From assembly GCA_001640655.1 (NCBI GenBank), contig LXGT01000032.1, positions 62,001 through 126,000 of the forward strand: DNA of 64,000 nucleotides. The letters are read 5' to 3'. Of the stretch, positions 33,472 through 44,585 are shown piece by piece. Made by a program: the position numbers and the translations under genes. Origin of the DNA: Endoconidiophora laricicola. Taxonomy: Eukaryota; Ascomycota; Sordariomycetes; Microascales; Ceratocystidaceae. The notes under the pieces were generated by a model. The model worked only from the letters and a program-made list of their open reading frames with translations. It did no database searches and had not been told where the DNA came from. Within the stretch, counting starts at the first letter, position 1; the number at the start of each line of letters is the position of its first letter.

Positions 33472-35883
33472 CTACTGCGATAACTCTACGTAGTTGGCAG
33501 GGAATAGACCGAAGTTTCCCTGGTAGTGGCCAGACCACCAGTCATCATCAGGGAACTCAATGTTGGTAATGGTAGCACCTTCAGGGAACGAAATTTCTGC
33601 ACAAAGTCATATCTGTTAGCAATCATACATCTGACAACATCAGGAACATTACTGCCAAAAAAAAACTAACCATTGTCTTCTGCCGCTTCATAGTCGTACT
33701 GCGCGATAGCAGTCTGCCCGAGGTCGGCACCTCCAGCAGGAGTAGGGGGGGCAGCAACTGGTGTTAGCTCAGGCTCAGGGATAACAACTGGCGCAGCATT
33801 CTGCTCGGCACCATCATTCAGAGTCACATAGTTGCTAGGGAACAAACCCGACTCTCCGCTGGTATTGAAACCAAACCACCAATCCTCGTCTACCATCTCA
33901 ATGTTGGATACCAGCTCACCCTCTTTGAGCTCAACTTCATTATCCTCGGCACGCTCATAATCGTACTGTGCGATGGCAGTAATACCGTCACCAGCAGCAG
34001 GAGCTACCTCTTGGCGCGATTGCTGTTGGGGAGTAACGGGTTCAGGAGCAGGGGCCGGAGGAGGAGGGGAAGGAGCTCTCACGGGGCTAGGAGCCCGTAC
34101 TGGAGCAGCTGGAGGGGGTGGAGGTGGTGAAGGGCTACGAGCCACTGCAACAGGAACACGGACAGGCGACGGCTCACGTTTGGGTTCGGACTCGTACTGA
34201 GGCTCGGGTGCCGGCGGAGGAGCAGACCGGGTTGGAAGGCCAGGCAGAGCAAAGCCACCAACTGGCTCTGAGGGGCGCGTAGACGAAGGTAGAGGTGGCG
34301 GTGCATCGTTGGAAAGAGGGCGAGGAGCACCCATGCCGATAGGCTGGGTCTCTTTGAATCGGTCACGAACTGAAGCGACATTAGCAGCCTCTTCCTCAGC
34401 TTGTCGAGACTGAGAAGCCGGTTCGTCGCCATTGCCAGTAGCATCAGGAGACAGAACACGGCCATATGCAGGCGCATTGACCGACCAAGACTTGCCAGTG
34501 TAGCCACTCTTCCATTCGCCAGTCTTTTGAACCCCCACAGGAGAAACAGCACCAAGAGAGGGAGCAGCAATGGGAGGAGCTGCCGCCGCTTTCCCTTTCT
34601 TCTCAGCCCAAATCTGGGCCGGGGTCTTACCACCCTGATCGGCAAAAGTGCGGCTGGCTGCGCCAACAGGAGGGGTAGTGACCGCGGGAGATGCACCGAA
34701 AGTGCTAGGTAGTGGCGCCTTAGTGCCAGTGAATGAAGCTGCACCACCAAACTTGTTGGCAACTTTGGGCTTAGGCAGTGACGTGAGACGTTCGGCCTGG
34801 GCGGATTGTGAAAAAGCAGCAGAACGCTCTGATAGGCTCTTGGGAGGTTCCGCCGTATCATCATCGGCAGGCTTCTGCGCCCGAGAGCGGATAGCAGCAA
34901 TGTCGACCTTTCCTATCGGTTCATAAGCACCCTTGACAGGAGTTGGCCGTAGATCTTCTTTCTCTTTGGCCTGCGCGCGGATAGAAGCGATATCAACTTT
35001 GCCAATAGGCTGGTATCCGCCTCTCACGACATCAGCAGCAGGCTGAATAACGTTTTGCTGGAAGTGAGATACTTGCTTCGTCTTTGTAAGCTCGTGGATG
35101 TTGACTTTAGTAGGCTTGTATGCCGACTCGACCTTCTGAATCTCGCTACGAGTGACGGGAGGCGCATCGGCACCCCAGCCATCCTCATCAACCTGGACAT
35201 TGCGGGATCGTGCGGCAACAATTGGGTTCACGCGAGAAGCGGCATTGAGAGTGGTGGGTGTGAAGACAGGCTTGGACGCAACAGGTGGTCGCTGGTTTAA
35301 CGAGGTGGAGACGGAAGGCCCGCCGGCGTATTTTGCGCCGGAAGCGTCGGCGACCTTCTGAATAATGGATTCGGGGCTCAAGTCAGAGTCGTTTCGGGCA
35401 GTGACTTGAACATGATAGCCGTGAAGAACCTTGGAAACGGCGGCGAGATGGCTGGTGAAATAACCCTTGGTACGCTCAGGAACACCGCCACCACACCAGG
35501 CGATAAGCACATTCTTGGGCAAGGCCGAATTGGGGTCCTTGACCTTGACAAAGGCAAACTGGATGCGGCCCTCGTTAAAGTCTTCGAGAAGCTCGTCAAG
35601 CTCGCCCTCTGTAAAAAAAAGAAAACCAATGGTGTTAGCAGCTAAACGGTAAGTAAGTCGTGTGCTATCGGTTGTAGTCATCAAACATACCTCCTGAGCT
35701 CTCAACCTTGAGCACGCTCTCTTTGCCACTAGTATCTTGGAAAGCGCTCATCAATGGTGCCTGCACAGAAAAGAGTGCCCAGTGAGCAGAAGTCGCAGAC
35801 TTCGAAGAGAGTGTCGCATTTAAAACAGCATTGTAGCTATTTCTAATAGATGGGCCATTGGCCGAGAGGTTGATAGAGGCCAT
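33472..35883 (-). CDS. ABP1: Actin-binding protein Abp1 (drebrin-like)
   Basis: Abp1 binds actin filaments at cortical endocytic patches, activates Arp2/3 and recruits partners through SH3 domains. Exons are 35883-35691, 35608-33671 and 33596-33472, with GT-AG introns of 82 and 74 bp, giving 751 aa. The N-terminal ADF/cofilin-homology domain covers about residues 1-135 (ALFSV, VLIAWCGGGVPERTKG). Low-complexity sequence follows, with three repeats of the form GKVDIA(S/A)IR, which resemble Arp2/3-activating acidic or basic motifs, and Pro-rich stretches near 480-590. Two SH3 domains close the protein: about 608-665 (AIAQYDYERAEDNE, WWFGF, LFPSNYV) and 697-751 (AIAQYDYEAAEDN joined over intron 2, then DDDWWSG, LFPANYVEL). 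The start MASINLS matches the family. The domain order is diagnostic. Confidence 0.95.
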
Positions 35884-37861
35884 GGTGGTGGTGTATTCTA
35901 AAAAGTATGAGGAGGGTAGTAGTGTCGTGAAAAGAGTTGTAGTCGTGAGAAAGAATATTAGAATGAGACGACAAGCCACAGATCGAAACGGATGTCGCAA
36001 TAGATATGAGCAGAGATGGAAGATGAATGCTCCTGGACAGAGTCGAGCAGCAGAGAGCTTCGGCAGATTTTTGGAGAGGAGGCTGGATGGATAGCTGGAC
36101 TGCCAGGCGGGCTTGTTGACAAATGTTTGCGAATGGATGGATGAACAGGGAAGCGGCTGCTGGAATTATGCAGCTATGTAGCGCCAATTTGGAGTCAGTT
36201 TGGAATCAGAAAAGGAACCAAAAATCAAAGCAAATCAGGCCAGGCAAAGAGCGCAGAAGCGAAGTGTGATGAAGGCAAGGCTGAATAAGTACACAAAAGA
36301 ACTGGAGGAGGACAACAGCTGGATCGGATATGCAACAGGAGAGGCTTTAATGTTCCGGAAGGGGAAAACAGCAAGGGCTCTGAGGGAAGACCGCTTTAAT
36401 CGATAAATAGAAGCGCAATTGAGGGGATCAGGTGGCACTGCTAAGAGTTCATTTCCGCTTACTTTCTTACTTTAATACTTACAAAGCTGGCAACTTGGAC
36501 ATAAATATTCTCTATAATGCGAGGGTAATGAGTTCGAAATTACTGCAGTTCCCACTGGTTGCCTTAGATCAGATAGCCATAGAAAGTTGTGTACTCCACA
36601 GAGCAAGTTTTATACACCAACTTGGCAGTGTATTCATTGAGACTGTCAAGATATATAGTTCAATGCTTCTATAGGCTTTCACTGTTACAGCTATATGGTG
36701 TCACTTCTACCTTTCGTGATTGGATATTTATACACCATTAAATTTCAAAGAATTATCCATCTTACTAATATGTCACTGAAAACGCCCTCCTCGCCCCGTG
36801 GGAAGAGGACAATTGGAGTCTAAGATTTGCCATAGCAAGGTCATTGGTGTTACTGGCTGTACACAATATATATCATACTACCTCCAGAGTGATCTCCGCC
36901 ATTGCTTTAAACAAGAGGGGTTAATGTGTCAATATAATTAAAGTGATCGGCAATTGAAAACCTAGCATCTCATTAATAACTACAACTAATATTGTCAACA
37001 ATGGCAATAGTCACATTGGTAAGATGAACCCAAAAAAAACCGTTATAAATGAAGGCTTTTTTTTTTTTACCAATAACCTTATTCCGTATCTAAAACTATG
37101 AAAATACATATAAATAAAGTTGCTTTGCTGTACTATGTAGTGTGGTCGTGTTTACCGCCTTCCGCGAGTACTTATTTATTTATTTTTTTATTTTTCAAGA
37201 CATACCGTGGCCATTATCTGTCTGCCTGTTCTGTACCCTGCACCCGATTCACGCTGACAGCTAACTATGCCAGCTGCATCATCCTTCCTCCTTGCTGGGC
37301 CGAGAGCAGCTTCCCTGTATATCTGCCTCTTCGTTGCTAGGAGTTGCCAGGCGTTCCGAGTTTAGCCTCGCTGGCCTAGAGGCTGTGCAAAGATCAGGAA
37401 GCCTTCAATGTTTGTCCAAGCCGTCGGGCTTCTCAGAAGCCTCCCTCTGGGACCGGCTATGCGACTTGGGAGCAATATCAATGAAGCTCCAGGGGCTTCC
37501 GACATCTCCGCTAACATGACCCTGTAGCAAAACATAAGATGTAGTTGTGATATAGGGCTAATCATAGATGTTCCACTAAGTTGTAGTCACCTGGGCTCTC
37601 TCAATCACAACCCTAAACCACTAAAATGCATCCCGCTTTCTAACAAGCGTGGCTTCAACGTTGGTTTGTTGACGTTGTGACTGCCATTTTGAGCTTACTA
37701 GCAACGCAACGACCTTCTCGACCATCACTGAAGCTACTCATTTTTTTTTTGACGATACTTGCCTAAACCAAAGCCCCACCGCTTTCCATTGGCCAACCTA
37801 ACTGAATCTAAACTCTACATCTCCCGCCTCTGCCCGATTTAATTCGTCGATATTGCCCACC
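35884..37861. other. Divergent spacer, ABP1 / coatomer zeta
   Basis: About 2 kb with no supportable gene. It holds T-rich runs (37061-37070, 37739-37750). An AACCCTAAA telo-box-like motif is at 37609-37617, about 250 bp before the coatomer zeta start. The last 60 bp are C/T-rich leader ending CCACCATGG. Confidence 0.55.
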
Positions 37862-38738
37862 ATGGCGCCTGGAATGTCGTTGTTCTCTGTTAATGCCATT
37901 CTCGTCCTAAGCGGCGAGGATGGTTCGCGGATATTGGCCAAATACTATACTGCGCCACACCAAGGCATAGGTTCGTCGTCTCCAAGCTTAGCCTAGTTCT
38001 GAGCTATTCTGCGATATCTTGCACCGTCTGCTGCGATCAATACATGTCCAAGCTGGTCATAGAGCAGTCCCGGTGTCTGACTTGGGAGGTATTGGGAAGC
38101 TTGTCACATATCTGCCCCCATCGTCCTTATCGTCCGTATTCAATGCGATCCACTAACATCAGACTCTTGCTAATCACAGGTACGCCAGCCAATGTTAATC
38201 CCTATACCGATGTAAAGGCGCAAAAGGCCTTCGAGAAGGGCCTCTTCGAAAAAACCACAAAGCAAAACAACGACATCATCCTTTACGATAACCGGGTGGT
38301 GCTGTACAAGATGGACTCCGATGTCATGATCTACGTTGTTGGTAGTTTAGACGAGAACGAAATCCTGCTATACAATGTTATTCTTGCGCTACGCGACACT
38401 CTCCACCTGTTATTCAAGTACGCCCAGTTCTCTTTCTCTAACTAACTACGGCCATGGGCATTAGTACCTCTACTAACATATGCTACTGCATTTATAGGCA
38501 ATCTGTCGATAAACGTACTATCAGCGAGAACTATGACCTAGTTGCTCTCGCCATTGACGAAATTGTCGACGACGGCATCGTTCTCGAAACCGACCCCACC
38601 ATCATCGTGCATCGTGTCAGCAAGGCGCCTACACAGGATGTCAACATCGGCCGCATCGACCTTAGCGAGCAGGGTGTCAATAACTTGGCACAGCTTGGTC
38701 GTGCAAAGCTTACAGACTGGTTACGACAGGGCCTGTAG
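37862..38738 (+). CDS. RET3: Coatomer subunit zeta (Ret3)
   Basis: This is the small zeta subunit of COPI, in the F-subcomplex of coats on Golgi vesicles going back to the ER. Exons are 37862-37970, 38180-38417 and 38498-38738, giving 195 aa, the family's usual size. The ATG has a strong context (CCACCATGG). The N-terminus reads MSLFSVNAILVLS after three residues. KAFEKGLFEKT and YDLVALAIDEIVDDGI are conserved zeta/longin-fold segments. Intron 1 is long for this window (209 bp) and starts GTTCGT, a poor donor. It was kept because the spacing HQGIGTPANVNPY matches relatives. Intron 2 starts GTACGC. The gene is convergent with SUA5. Confidence 0.93.
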
Positions 38739-39173
38739 ATATGTGTCTAGGACGAACGAAATGGGGAGAAGCGGGTGTCAAACACTCAAAACCAATATAT
38801 TATACGATACCATGTGCTGTCATTCTACTACTATTATCTGTAGTACTATTCATTACTGTAACAATTTCTAGGGCAAAATCGAGGCCCCTACCTTTGAGGA
38901 TATGGGGAAGCGGTCAGGGGAAAAGGGGAATACTTTGTGTTTGTTCTTTTATGGTGTGTTAGTTCTGCTTCCTTGTTTCTGCTGTAGATACTGGTCTTTT
39001 ATATCTTGGCGTGGGTCTCTTTCCACGGCCTCCCTGTCTCCTTGCCGGCTTTTTCTGTCTTTTCAAGGACTTCTTTCATAACACAAGCACCTTTCACATA
39101 TCTGAAGGTTCCCGTTTCTACTGTCAACAAGAAGATAATAATCACTTTTGTCTATGTGATCCCCAAAATAATC
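38739..39173. other. Convergent 3' spacer, RET3 / SUA5
   Basis: About 435 bp between convergent stop codons, T-rich and with no gene seen. It probably holds the 3' UTRs of both genes. Confidence 0.6.
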
Positions 39174-40484
39174 TCATATCCGTATATCAGTCGCTGCTTT
39201 GCGAAGCCGGTTCATGACTGCGCCGGCAATATCCAGGTCATCTGCGATTCCATCTACAAACACGGCATCTATGCCGCGTCGGTCCAGCGTTCTCAAAGCT
39301 GAAAATAAGCCCTGTGCAATACCCTTGATATCTTTGCCCAGATCGATATCGAACACCGTACCGATAGCTTCCCCAGAGTCACTCTGCAAACTACCCTCTA
39401 AGATCCTGAACGACTCTTCTTCATCCTCGTATCCTTGCAGCTTTGGCGCAGCCACTAGTTCGCTAGTCTTCAGTCCGCCAACGCGAGTCCATCTCCTAGT
39501 TCTAATGACACCTATCCTTACTTGTGGCTTCTCTCTAAGGGCATCGGAAATATCGCGAGGTACGACACCGACTCTGGCTTCAGCTGACGAAGCCTCGTAC
39601 AGCGTTACCCGAGCCTTGGGGCTATAGTGCTTGTACTTCATACCCGGCGCACGCGGCGCCGCTTTGCCAACTTCACTCTGATCTTTGTAACCCACCACCA
39701 CGCCCTCCCAGCCCGGACACGAGCGAATCTCATCAATACTTACGCCACCTGGGCGCAGCACAGCTGGAGGACTACTCAGTCCATCAACAACAGTGCTCTC
39801 CACGCCCACACTGCACGAGCCACCATCGATGATAAGACCAATACGTCCATTCAAGTCATCCAGCACATGCTGAGCCGTAGTTGGCGAGGGCTTCGTTGAG
39901 GCGTTGGCTGACGGCGCGGCTATCGGCACACCCGCCAGCTTGATCAGCGTTAGCGCCAGCGGCGTCTGCGGCATGCGCACGCCCCAGGTTGACAGGCCTG
40001 CGGTGACTTCCGGGGCCAGCCGTGAATCTTGTGCGTGGTTGGACAGCAGGATCGTCAGCGGACCAGGCCAGAAGCGTTGGATCAGTGGGGAGTAGATGGG
40101 AGGGATCGGGTCTGTGGAAGGGTTGGCAGCGCGTAGGGAGCCCGTCGGGTCAAGTAGGTCGCGTAGCATGGAGAGGTCAGCTATGTGGCTGATGAGCGGG
40201 TTATCGGATGGCCGGCCTTTGGCAGCGTAGATGCCGCGCACTGCGGCAGAGCGCGTGGCATCAGCGCCGAGGCCATAAACGGTTTCAGTGGGAAAGGCGA
40301 CGGGTATATTGTTTGTGGCAATGTACGATGCTGCTTCCTGTATATCCGCAAGGGGTCGCGCAGCTGCTAGATTAGACGAAGACGAGGATGGAACAACCCA
40401 AGTCTCGAGAGAGCCAGCAGGCTCAAAGGCACCAAGCTCGCTAGCGGAATGGCTGACCTTGACGATACGAGTTTGTAGCGTCAT
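39174..40484 (-). CDS. SUA5: Threonylcarbamoyl-AMP synthase Sua5 (YrdC/Sua5)
   Basis: Sua5 makes L-threonylcarbamoyl-AMP from threonine, bicarbonate and ATP, the first step of t6A37 formation in ANN-decoding tRNAs. This single-exon gene gives 436 aa from the ATG at 40484 (MTLQTRIVKV). The frame is open upstream to another ATG at 40622, which would add 46 residues rich in Ser, Thr, Phe and Arg that could serve as a mitochondrial presequence. The YrdC domain fills the first half (FPTETVYGLGADA, KGRPSDNPLISHI, WPGPLTILL, RMPQTPLAL, and SANASTKPSPT). The C-terminal Sua5 domain follows after MKYKHYSPKA and ends with RRGIDAVFVDGI. The two-domain layout is that of Sua5 and not of short YrdC. A TGACTCA site lies about 390 bp upstream of the start. 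Confidence 0.94.
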   Translation of the reverse strand: MTLQTRIVKVSHSASELGAFEPAGSLETWVVPSSSSSNLAAARPLADIQEAASYIATNNIPVAFPTETVYGLGADATRSAAVRGIYAAKGRPSDNPLISHIADLSMLRDLLDPTGSLRAANPSTDPIPPIYSPLIQRFWPGPLTILLSNHAQDSRLAPEVTAGLSTWGVRMPQTPLALTLIKLAGVPIAAPSANASTKPSPTTAQHVLDDLNGRIGLIIDGGSCSVGVESTVVDGLSSPPAVLRPGGVSIDEIRSCPGWEGVVVGYKDQSEVGKAAPRAPGMKYKHYSPKARVTLYEASSAEARVGVVPRDISDALREKPQVRIGVIRTRRWTRVGGLKTSELVAAPKLQGYEDEEESFRILEGSLQSDSGEAIGTVFDIDLGKDIKGIAQGLFSALRTLDRRGIDAVFVDGIADDLDIAGAVMNRLRKAATDIRI

Positions 40485-41218
40485 CGTGAGTGTTGGTATT
40501 GGCTGTAGGAGGGCTGCTGTCTTGTTGGGCCGCAAGGCCAAACAAGAAAAGAACCGGCTTAATAAGGACGCCGTTGTCGTAAATGAGCAGAACTTGAACG
40601 CCGCGATATGGGTGAGTTCCAAGTTTGGTGGGTGATATTGGAGGGGTACTTTGTCCTACAAGTTTGGCAAATATCGTAAAATCAAGACAAAAAATTGTTT
40701 TGGACCAACCAGATCGAAGTATTGTCAATAAATTGTACGCAAAATTCGATCTAAGTCTCAAGATTAAAATCAAAGATTATAAGATTAATTAGATAGGAGG
40801 GGCAGTAAGTTTGTCTCCAAAAACGGGTTTCCTTGTACCAAGCCATGCAAATAACGGCAACAAGCTTGACTCATTCGCAAATTCTGAGCTACTATAAAAC
40901 GAATTTTAAGGGTAAAGCTTCAATTATATTGTAAGTTTTGCGCGTAAAAATCTGATAATTCCACAAGAATGAGACTTGGCCAAACAGCAGCAACTAAATA
41001 TTTTTTCTTTCCCATCTTGTCGGCTCAGTGGTTCTATTTACCATATCAGGCATAGTTCTGGAATAAGTGAATTGGACCCTTAACTCATGCGCCAAACCCT
41101 AACAAATACATTCATATTTTTACAACAAATCACTAAGGACAATGATAGTACTAAGTACTATTCATGAGCGACATCATACTTCACCTAATCATTAATATTC
41201 TTTACATGTCTGCTTTAA
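40485..41218. other. Tandem spacer, SUA5 promoter / COG4 3' end
   Basis: An A/T-rich 730-bp spacer. It may include a 5' extension of SUA5 (40485-40622). A TGACTCA Gcn4/AP-1-type site is at about 40868-40874. No other gene is seen. Confidence 0.55.
40868..40874. promoter_or_regulatory. TGACTCA, Gcn4/CPC1-type site
   Basis: An exact TGACTCA core lies about 385 bp upstream of the SUA5 start. Gcn4/CPC1/CpcA bZIP factors bind this core. A single 7-bp match is weak evidence. Confidence 0.25.
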
Positions 41219-43700
41219 TCATGACCTTACTAAAGTACGGGCTTTGTTGCGCTCATCTTCACTGAGCACCCAGAGGAACCCATCTTCGTCACCAGCTTCG
41301 GCTGCTAGAGCAATCTCCTCCCACTCTTCCTCCTCCATGTTGACAATCATGAGGATCTGGGATATCTTAGCAAATACCTCTCTGATGCTGTAGTTGCCCT
41401 TGGAAACCGTGCCGATTATACCGCTAAAGTCCTTTTCCATGCGGATGGCGCCGTAGCCGTTGGTGCGGCCTACGTAGCTCCAGATGCGCTTCTCAAGGAT
41501 ACGCGAAAGATAGCGAGCCGTGATGTCGTGTAGGTCTGCATATGTCTTGGGCGTCATGATGCGCGCAATCGGCTTCATCAAGAGATCCCACCCGTGCTCG
41601 AAGCGCCGTGGTACTTGATCTAGCAGCTCTGCCACGTCCTGGTCTTCCTCTTCAGCGATATCTTCTAGGTCTTCTTCGTTCAGTGCATAGTCTACGTCCC
41701 GGAAAGTTTCCGAGAGAATTGGCCGTAGTCGTAGCTTGACGACATTGTTGAACAGGACTTGTATCCCTTCGGTCATGAGCTCGGTTGTTTTGGTAGTGAA
41801 AGAGTGTAGCATATTGGATAGATGCGTCGCTACAATGCCCGCGTCCTTGGGGAATGGGAAGGCGTGGGATAGCTGAGAACTGGGCGCCGGAATCACTGGA
41901 GCTGAGGCCATGACTAGCTCGAGCGTAGTCCCTGTTTTTCCCGCCACAATACGACTTAGATAATCGTTGGCCATGTCTAAGCTGTTGATCAACACGATGA
42001 ACTGTATGATTTTGTCTTCAGGCGGAAACCCGCCCTGTACCAGCGGCTTTGGATATGATTCGTCTCGCATCTTGCGCTGTATCATTCCGACAAAATCAGC
42101 TCCTAAAACTCGCGCAATTGTCGGGATCACAGACGATACGACGTCCTTCTGTGACGTTGACAGACATTTTTCTATCACAGCGTTGACAATAAAGATAACG
42201 TCGTCCACGGCAAGAATAATAAACGGCGGACTGCTTCCAAGCGGCTTTGTAGGCACTAATGTTAGGCCTAATGGGTATTCGTCCATCTGAAAGGCCTTCT
42301 CGACTGATCGGCGAAAGAAAAATGTTGACATGACATTATAGGGCGTGGACAGTTTAGAAGATATCTTTCTGTTGAGATTTGACTTTTGCAGTACGTCTGG
42401 AAGCGTAAGGCTCACATCGTCTGGTGTATTTGGGTCCTGTTACAACGTTAGTTGAGTATAGCTGATAACCGTGGTTGCAACATACTTTGCATTTAGCAGC
42501 TAAGAACCGGGTATATAAGGCCCAGCGACCCAGCATGACGGCAATCTCGCCTAAAAGTCCATCGACCTCCTTCATATTGACACTTTCGTCTTCACTCTGC
42601 CGTTGATTTGCTCCGGCGCCCATGGACGGTGAATTTACTCGTGGAATGACATTGCGTTGCTGCTGTGGTAAGAAGCTCTGAACTAGGAACGAGAATGGAT
42701 AGCTTTTGACGTCTGTGAGGCGGCGCGAGACATTCCGTTCCTCACTCCACGAGTCAATGATGATGCCGCCTTGTACGTCAACTTCTTGCTGAAGCCGCTC
42801 GATAACTCTGCCCATCTTACCCGAACCATAGTGTCGCTCGACCAGGCCTCCGTGTCCATCGACCACTTGTGCAATATGCTCGAACAACTTTGTTAGCGCG
42901 TTTGCATAGAAAAAGCCTTCAGTCTGTTGTGATTCTGTCGCCTGCTTGAGCGTAGCCCGGGCGGTGCCCGAAACGCCCTGGCAAACAAACTTGCCGTAGA
43001 TATCTAGGCCGACATCGCCACGGCCGATGAGCGGAAATAGCTTGAAGAAGCGAGTGACCTTGGCAGAGTCGTTCTCCTGTGCGGCTTTCTCAAATTCGCG
43101 CAGGAAGAGCCCACAGAGACTTTCCTTGGCGTTCTCCAGCGTCACCCATGGTGCGTCGGGCACCTCCACACTGGGTACTATTGCCGCGGCAAAACCGCCG
43201 CGCGTGATCTCCTCCGGCACCTTGCTAGCGCGCTCGATATAACCCGCCGCTGCCTCCCAGTCTTGCGGCGCGCCCATGCTGCCCACAACGCCATTGACAC
43301 AAGCCTTGAGTTCGGCCACTTGCTCGACAACCCCCAGCGTAGCTTCCACGTGGCTTTTTTCCAGATCCAGCTCGCGCACCTTGTCGCTTAAGCGGCCAGC
43401 TGTCTGGGCTGCCGACGCTACCATCTGGTTGCCGACGGAACGCACAGCTATGGCCTGGCTACCCAGCGTGGCGCGCAGGAAGTCTAGGCGCTGTAGCTCG
43501 CGTACTAGCTCGGTCTGTGAGGCTACTAGACTATCGAGTCGCGAGGTTAGGGCTTCATCGCGCTTCTGTAGTGAGGTGAGGGCTGCGCGCACGGCGGTGA
43601 CGTCGTTGGCTTCGTGGACGCTAGCTGGCACGGCTGTCTTCTGGTCGGTTCGGATGCCGTTGATAAGGCCAGGCGTTGGCGGGAGCCGGCTGATAGACAT
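41219..43700 (-). CDS. COG4: Conserved oligomeric Golgi complex subunit 4 (COG4)
   Basis: COG4 is a lobe A subunit of the COG tether, which keeps Golgi glycosylation enzymes in place by capturing vesicles in retrograde intra-Golgi traffic. Exon 1 is 43700-42486, the intron 42485-42437 (GTATGT...ACAG, 49 bp) and exon 2 42436-41219, giving 810 aa in phase 0. The N-terminal third is predicted coiled coil (EALTSRLDSLVASQTELV, QLVRELQRLDFLRATL-like heptads). The mid-region has FFKLFPLIGR, a recognisable COG4 segment. The C-terminal domain has FFFRRSVEKAFQMDE and ends in an acidic stretch (MEEEEWEEIALAAEAGDEDGFLWVLSEDER is split here only by description). Length and order fit fungal COG4. Confidence 0.92.
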
Positions 43701-44585
43701 TTCGGACGTAGAATATCAGGTAGTATAGCGTGAGAGATGTTGTGTTGATGCGGTTCGTCGTAATCGCGGGCTTCAGACAAAAGCATTGCAGGCCCGTATA
43801 AGAAAGAAGGAGAGGGTTTGAGTCTAGGGTTACCCTGTTATCTCCACGTTTAGAGATTGTAGACCAGACACAGAAACAATGAGACATAAAGTTCGAAACC
43901 AAAGAACCAGCGCTGAATTCGAAGTTGATGCCTTTGTTGGCGATCGAAGCTTCCACCGTTTAGCTAGCTTAGCCCAGAGCTTGAGTTCAATTGATGCAAT
44001 TTTTGTGGGGGACACCGTTTGTATATGCTGTGGAAAGTGGCCGCACAATTCACACTGTGCCATACAGGCCGTTGACATGTGGCTACAGGGAACCCCGCTG
44101 GCCCTGTCAAATGGTGATTCTGAAGTACAGTGCTGCATCAACTGTGCACTGTCCTTCTGTCAGCAGGGTCACAACGTCTGAGGCCACTTACACACTGATT
44201 AAACGGTATATTTCATGTCAAATGTATAAAATGCATCCGCTATACGCACCCCGAAACCGCCATTGTGGATATGTCTATGTTGTGTTTTACTTGAGAGTAA
44301 ACAAAAGAAAAAAAAATTATAAAAAGAAAACCACTATGAGGAGGGGTATGTGGGCATATATACCATAGCCATGATGTACAGCACATGACAATGTTGCGTA
44401 CCTCTTGCTATAAATTATACTCTACTCATAGCTGCTTCCATGTCTATGTCGTTATAGCTAGTTCTGTTTGCAACTTGCCCATTATAGAGCTTGTAGACAC
44501 GCCTTCCCCTCGCTGCCTCTAGCCCTTCTAACCAAAAAGAAAGAAAATGCAAAATATATAAATAAATAACAGAACACTGAAACCA
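43701..44585. other. Tandem spacer, COG4 promoter / PMR1 3' end
   Basis: About 885 bp with short frames only. The sequence next to 43700 is leader-like. CTAGGGTTACC at 43825-43835 resembles a degenerate telo-box (AACCCTAG on the other strand). A-rich sequence near 44310 may be the end of the PMR1 transcript. Confidence 0.5.

Noticed and set aside
36200..36406. Plus-strand 68-codon Lys/Arg-rich frame
   Set aside because: Lies in the ABP1 upstream region, has no recognisable family and a frame of similar size exists on the opposite strand.
43891..43900. GTTCGAAAC match to the tRNA B box
   Set aside because: Flanking bases do not pair as a T-stem and no acceptor or anticodon arm was found.
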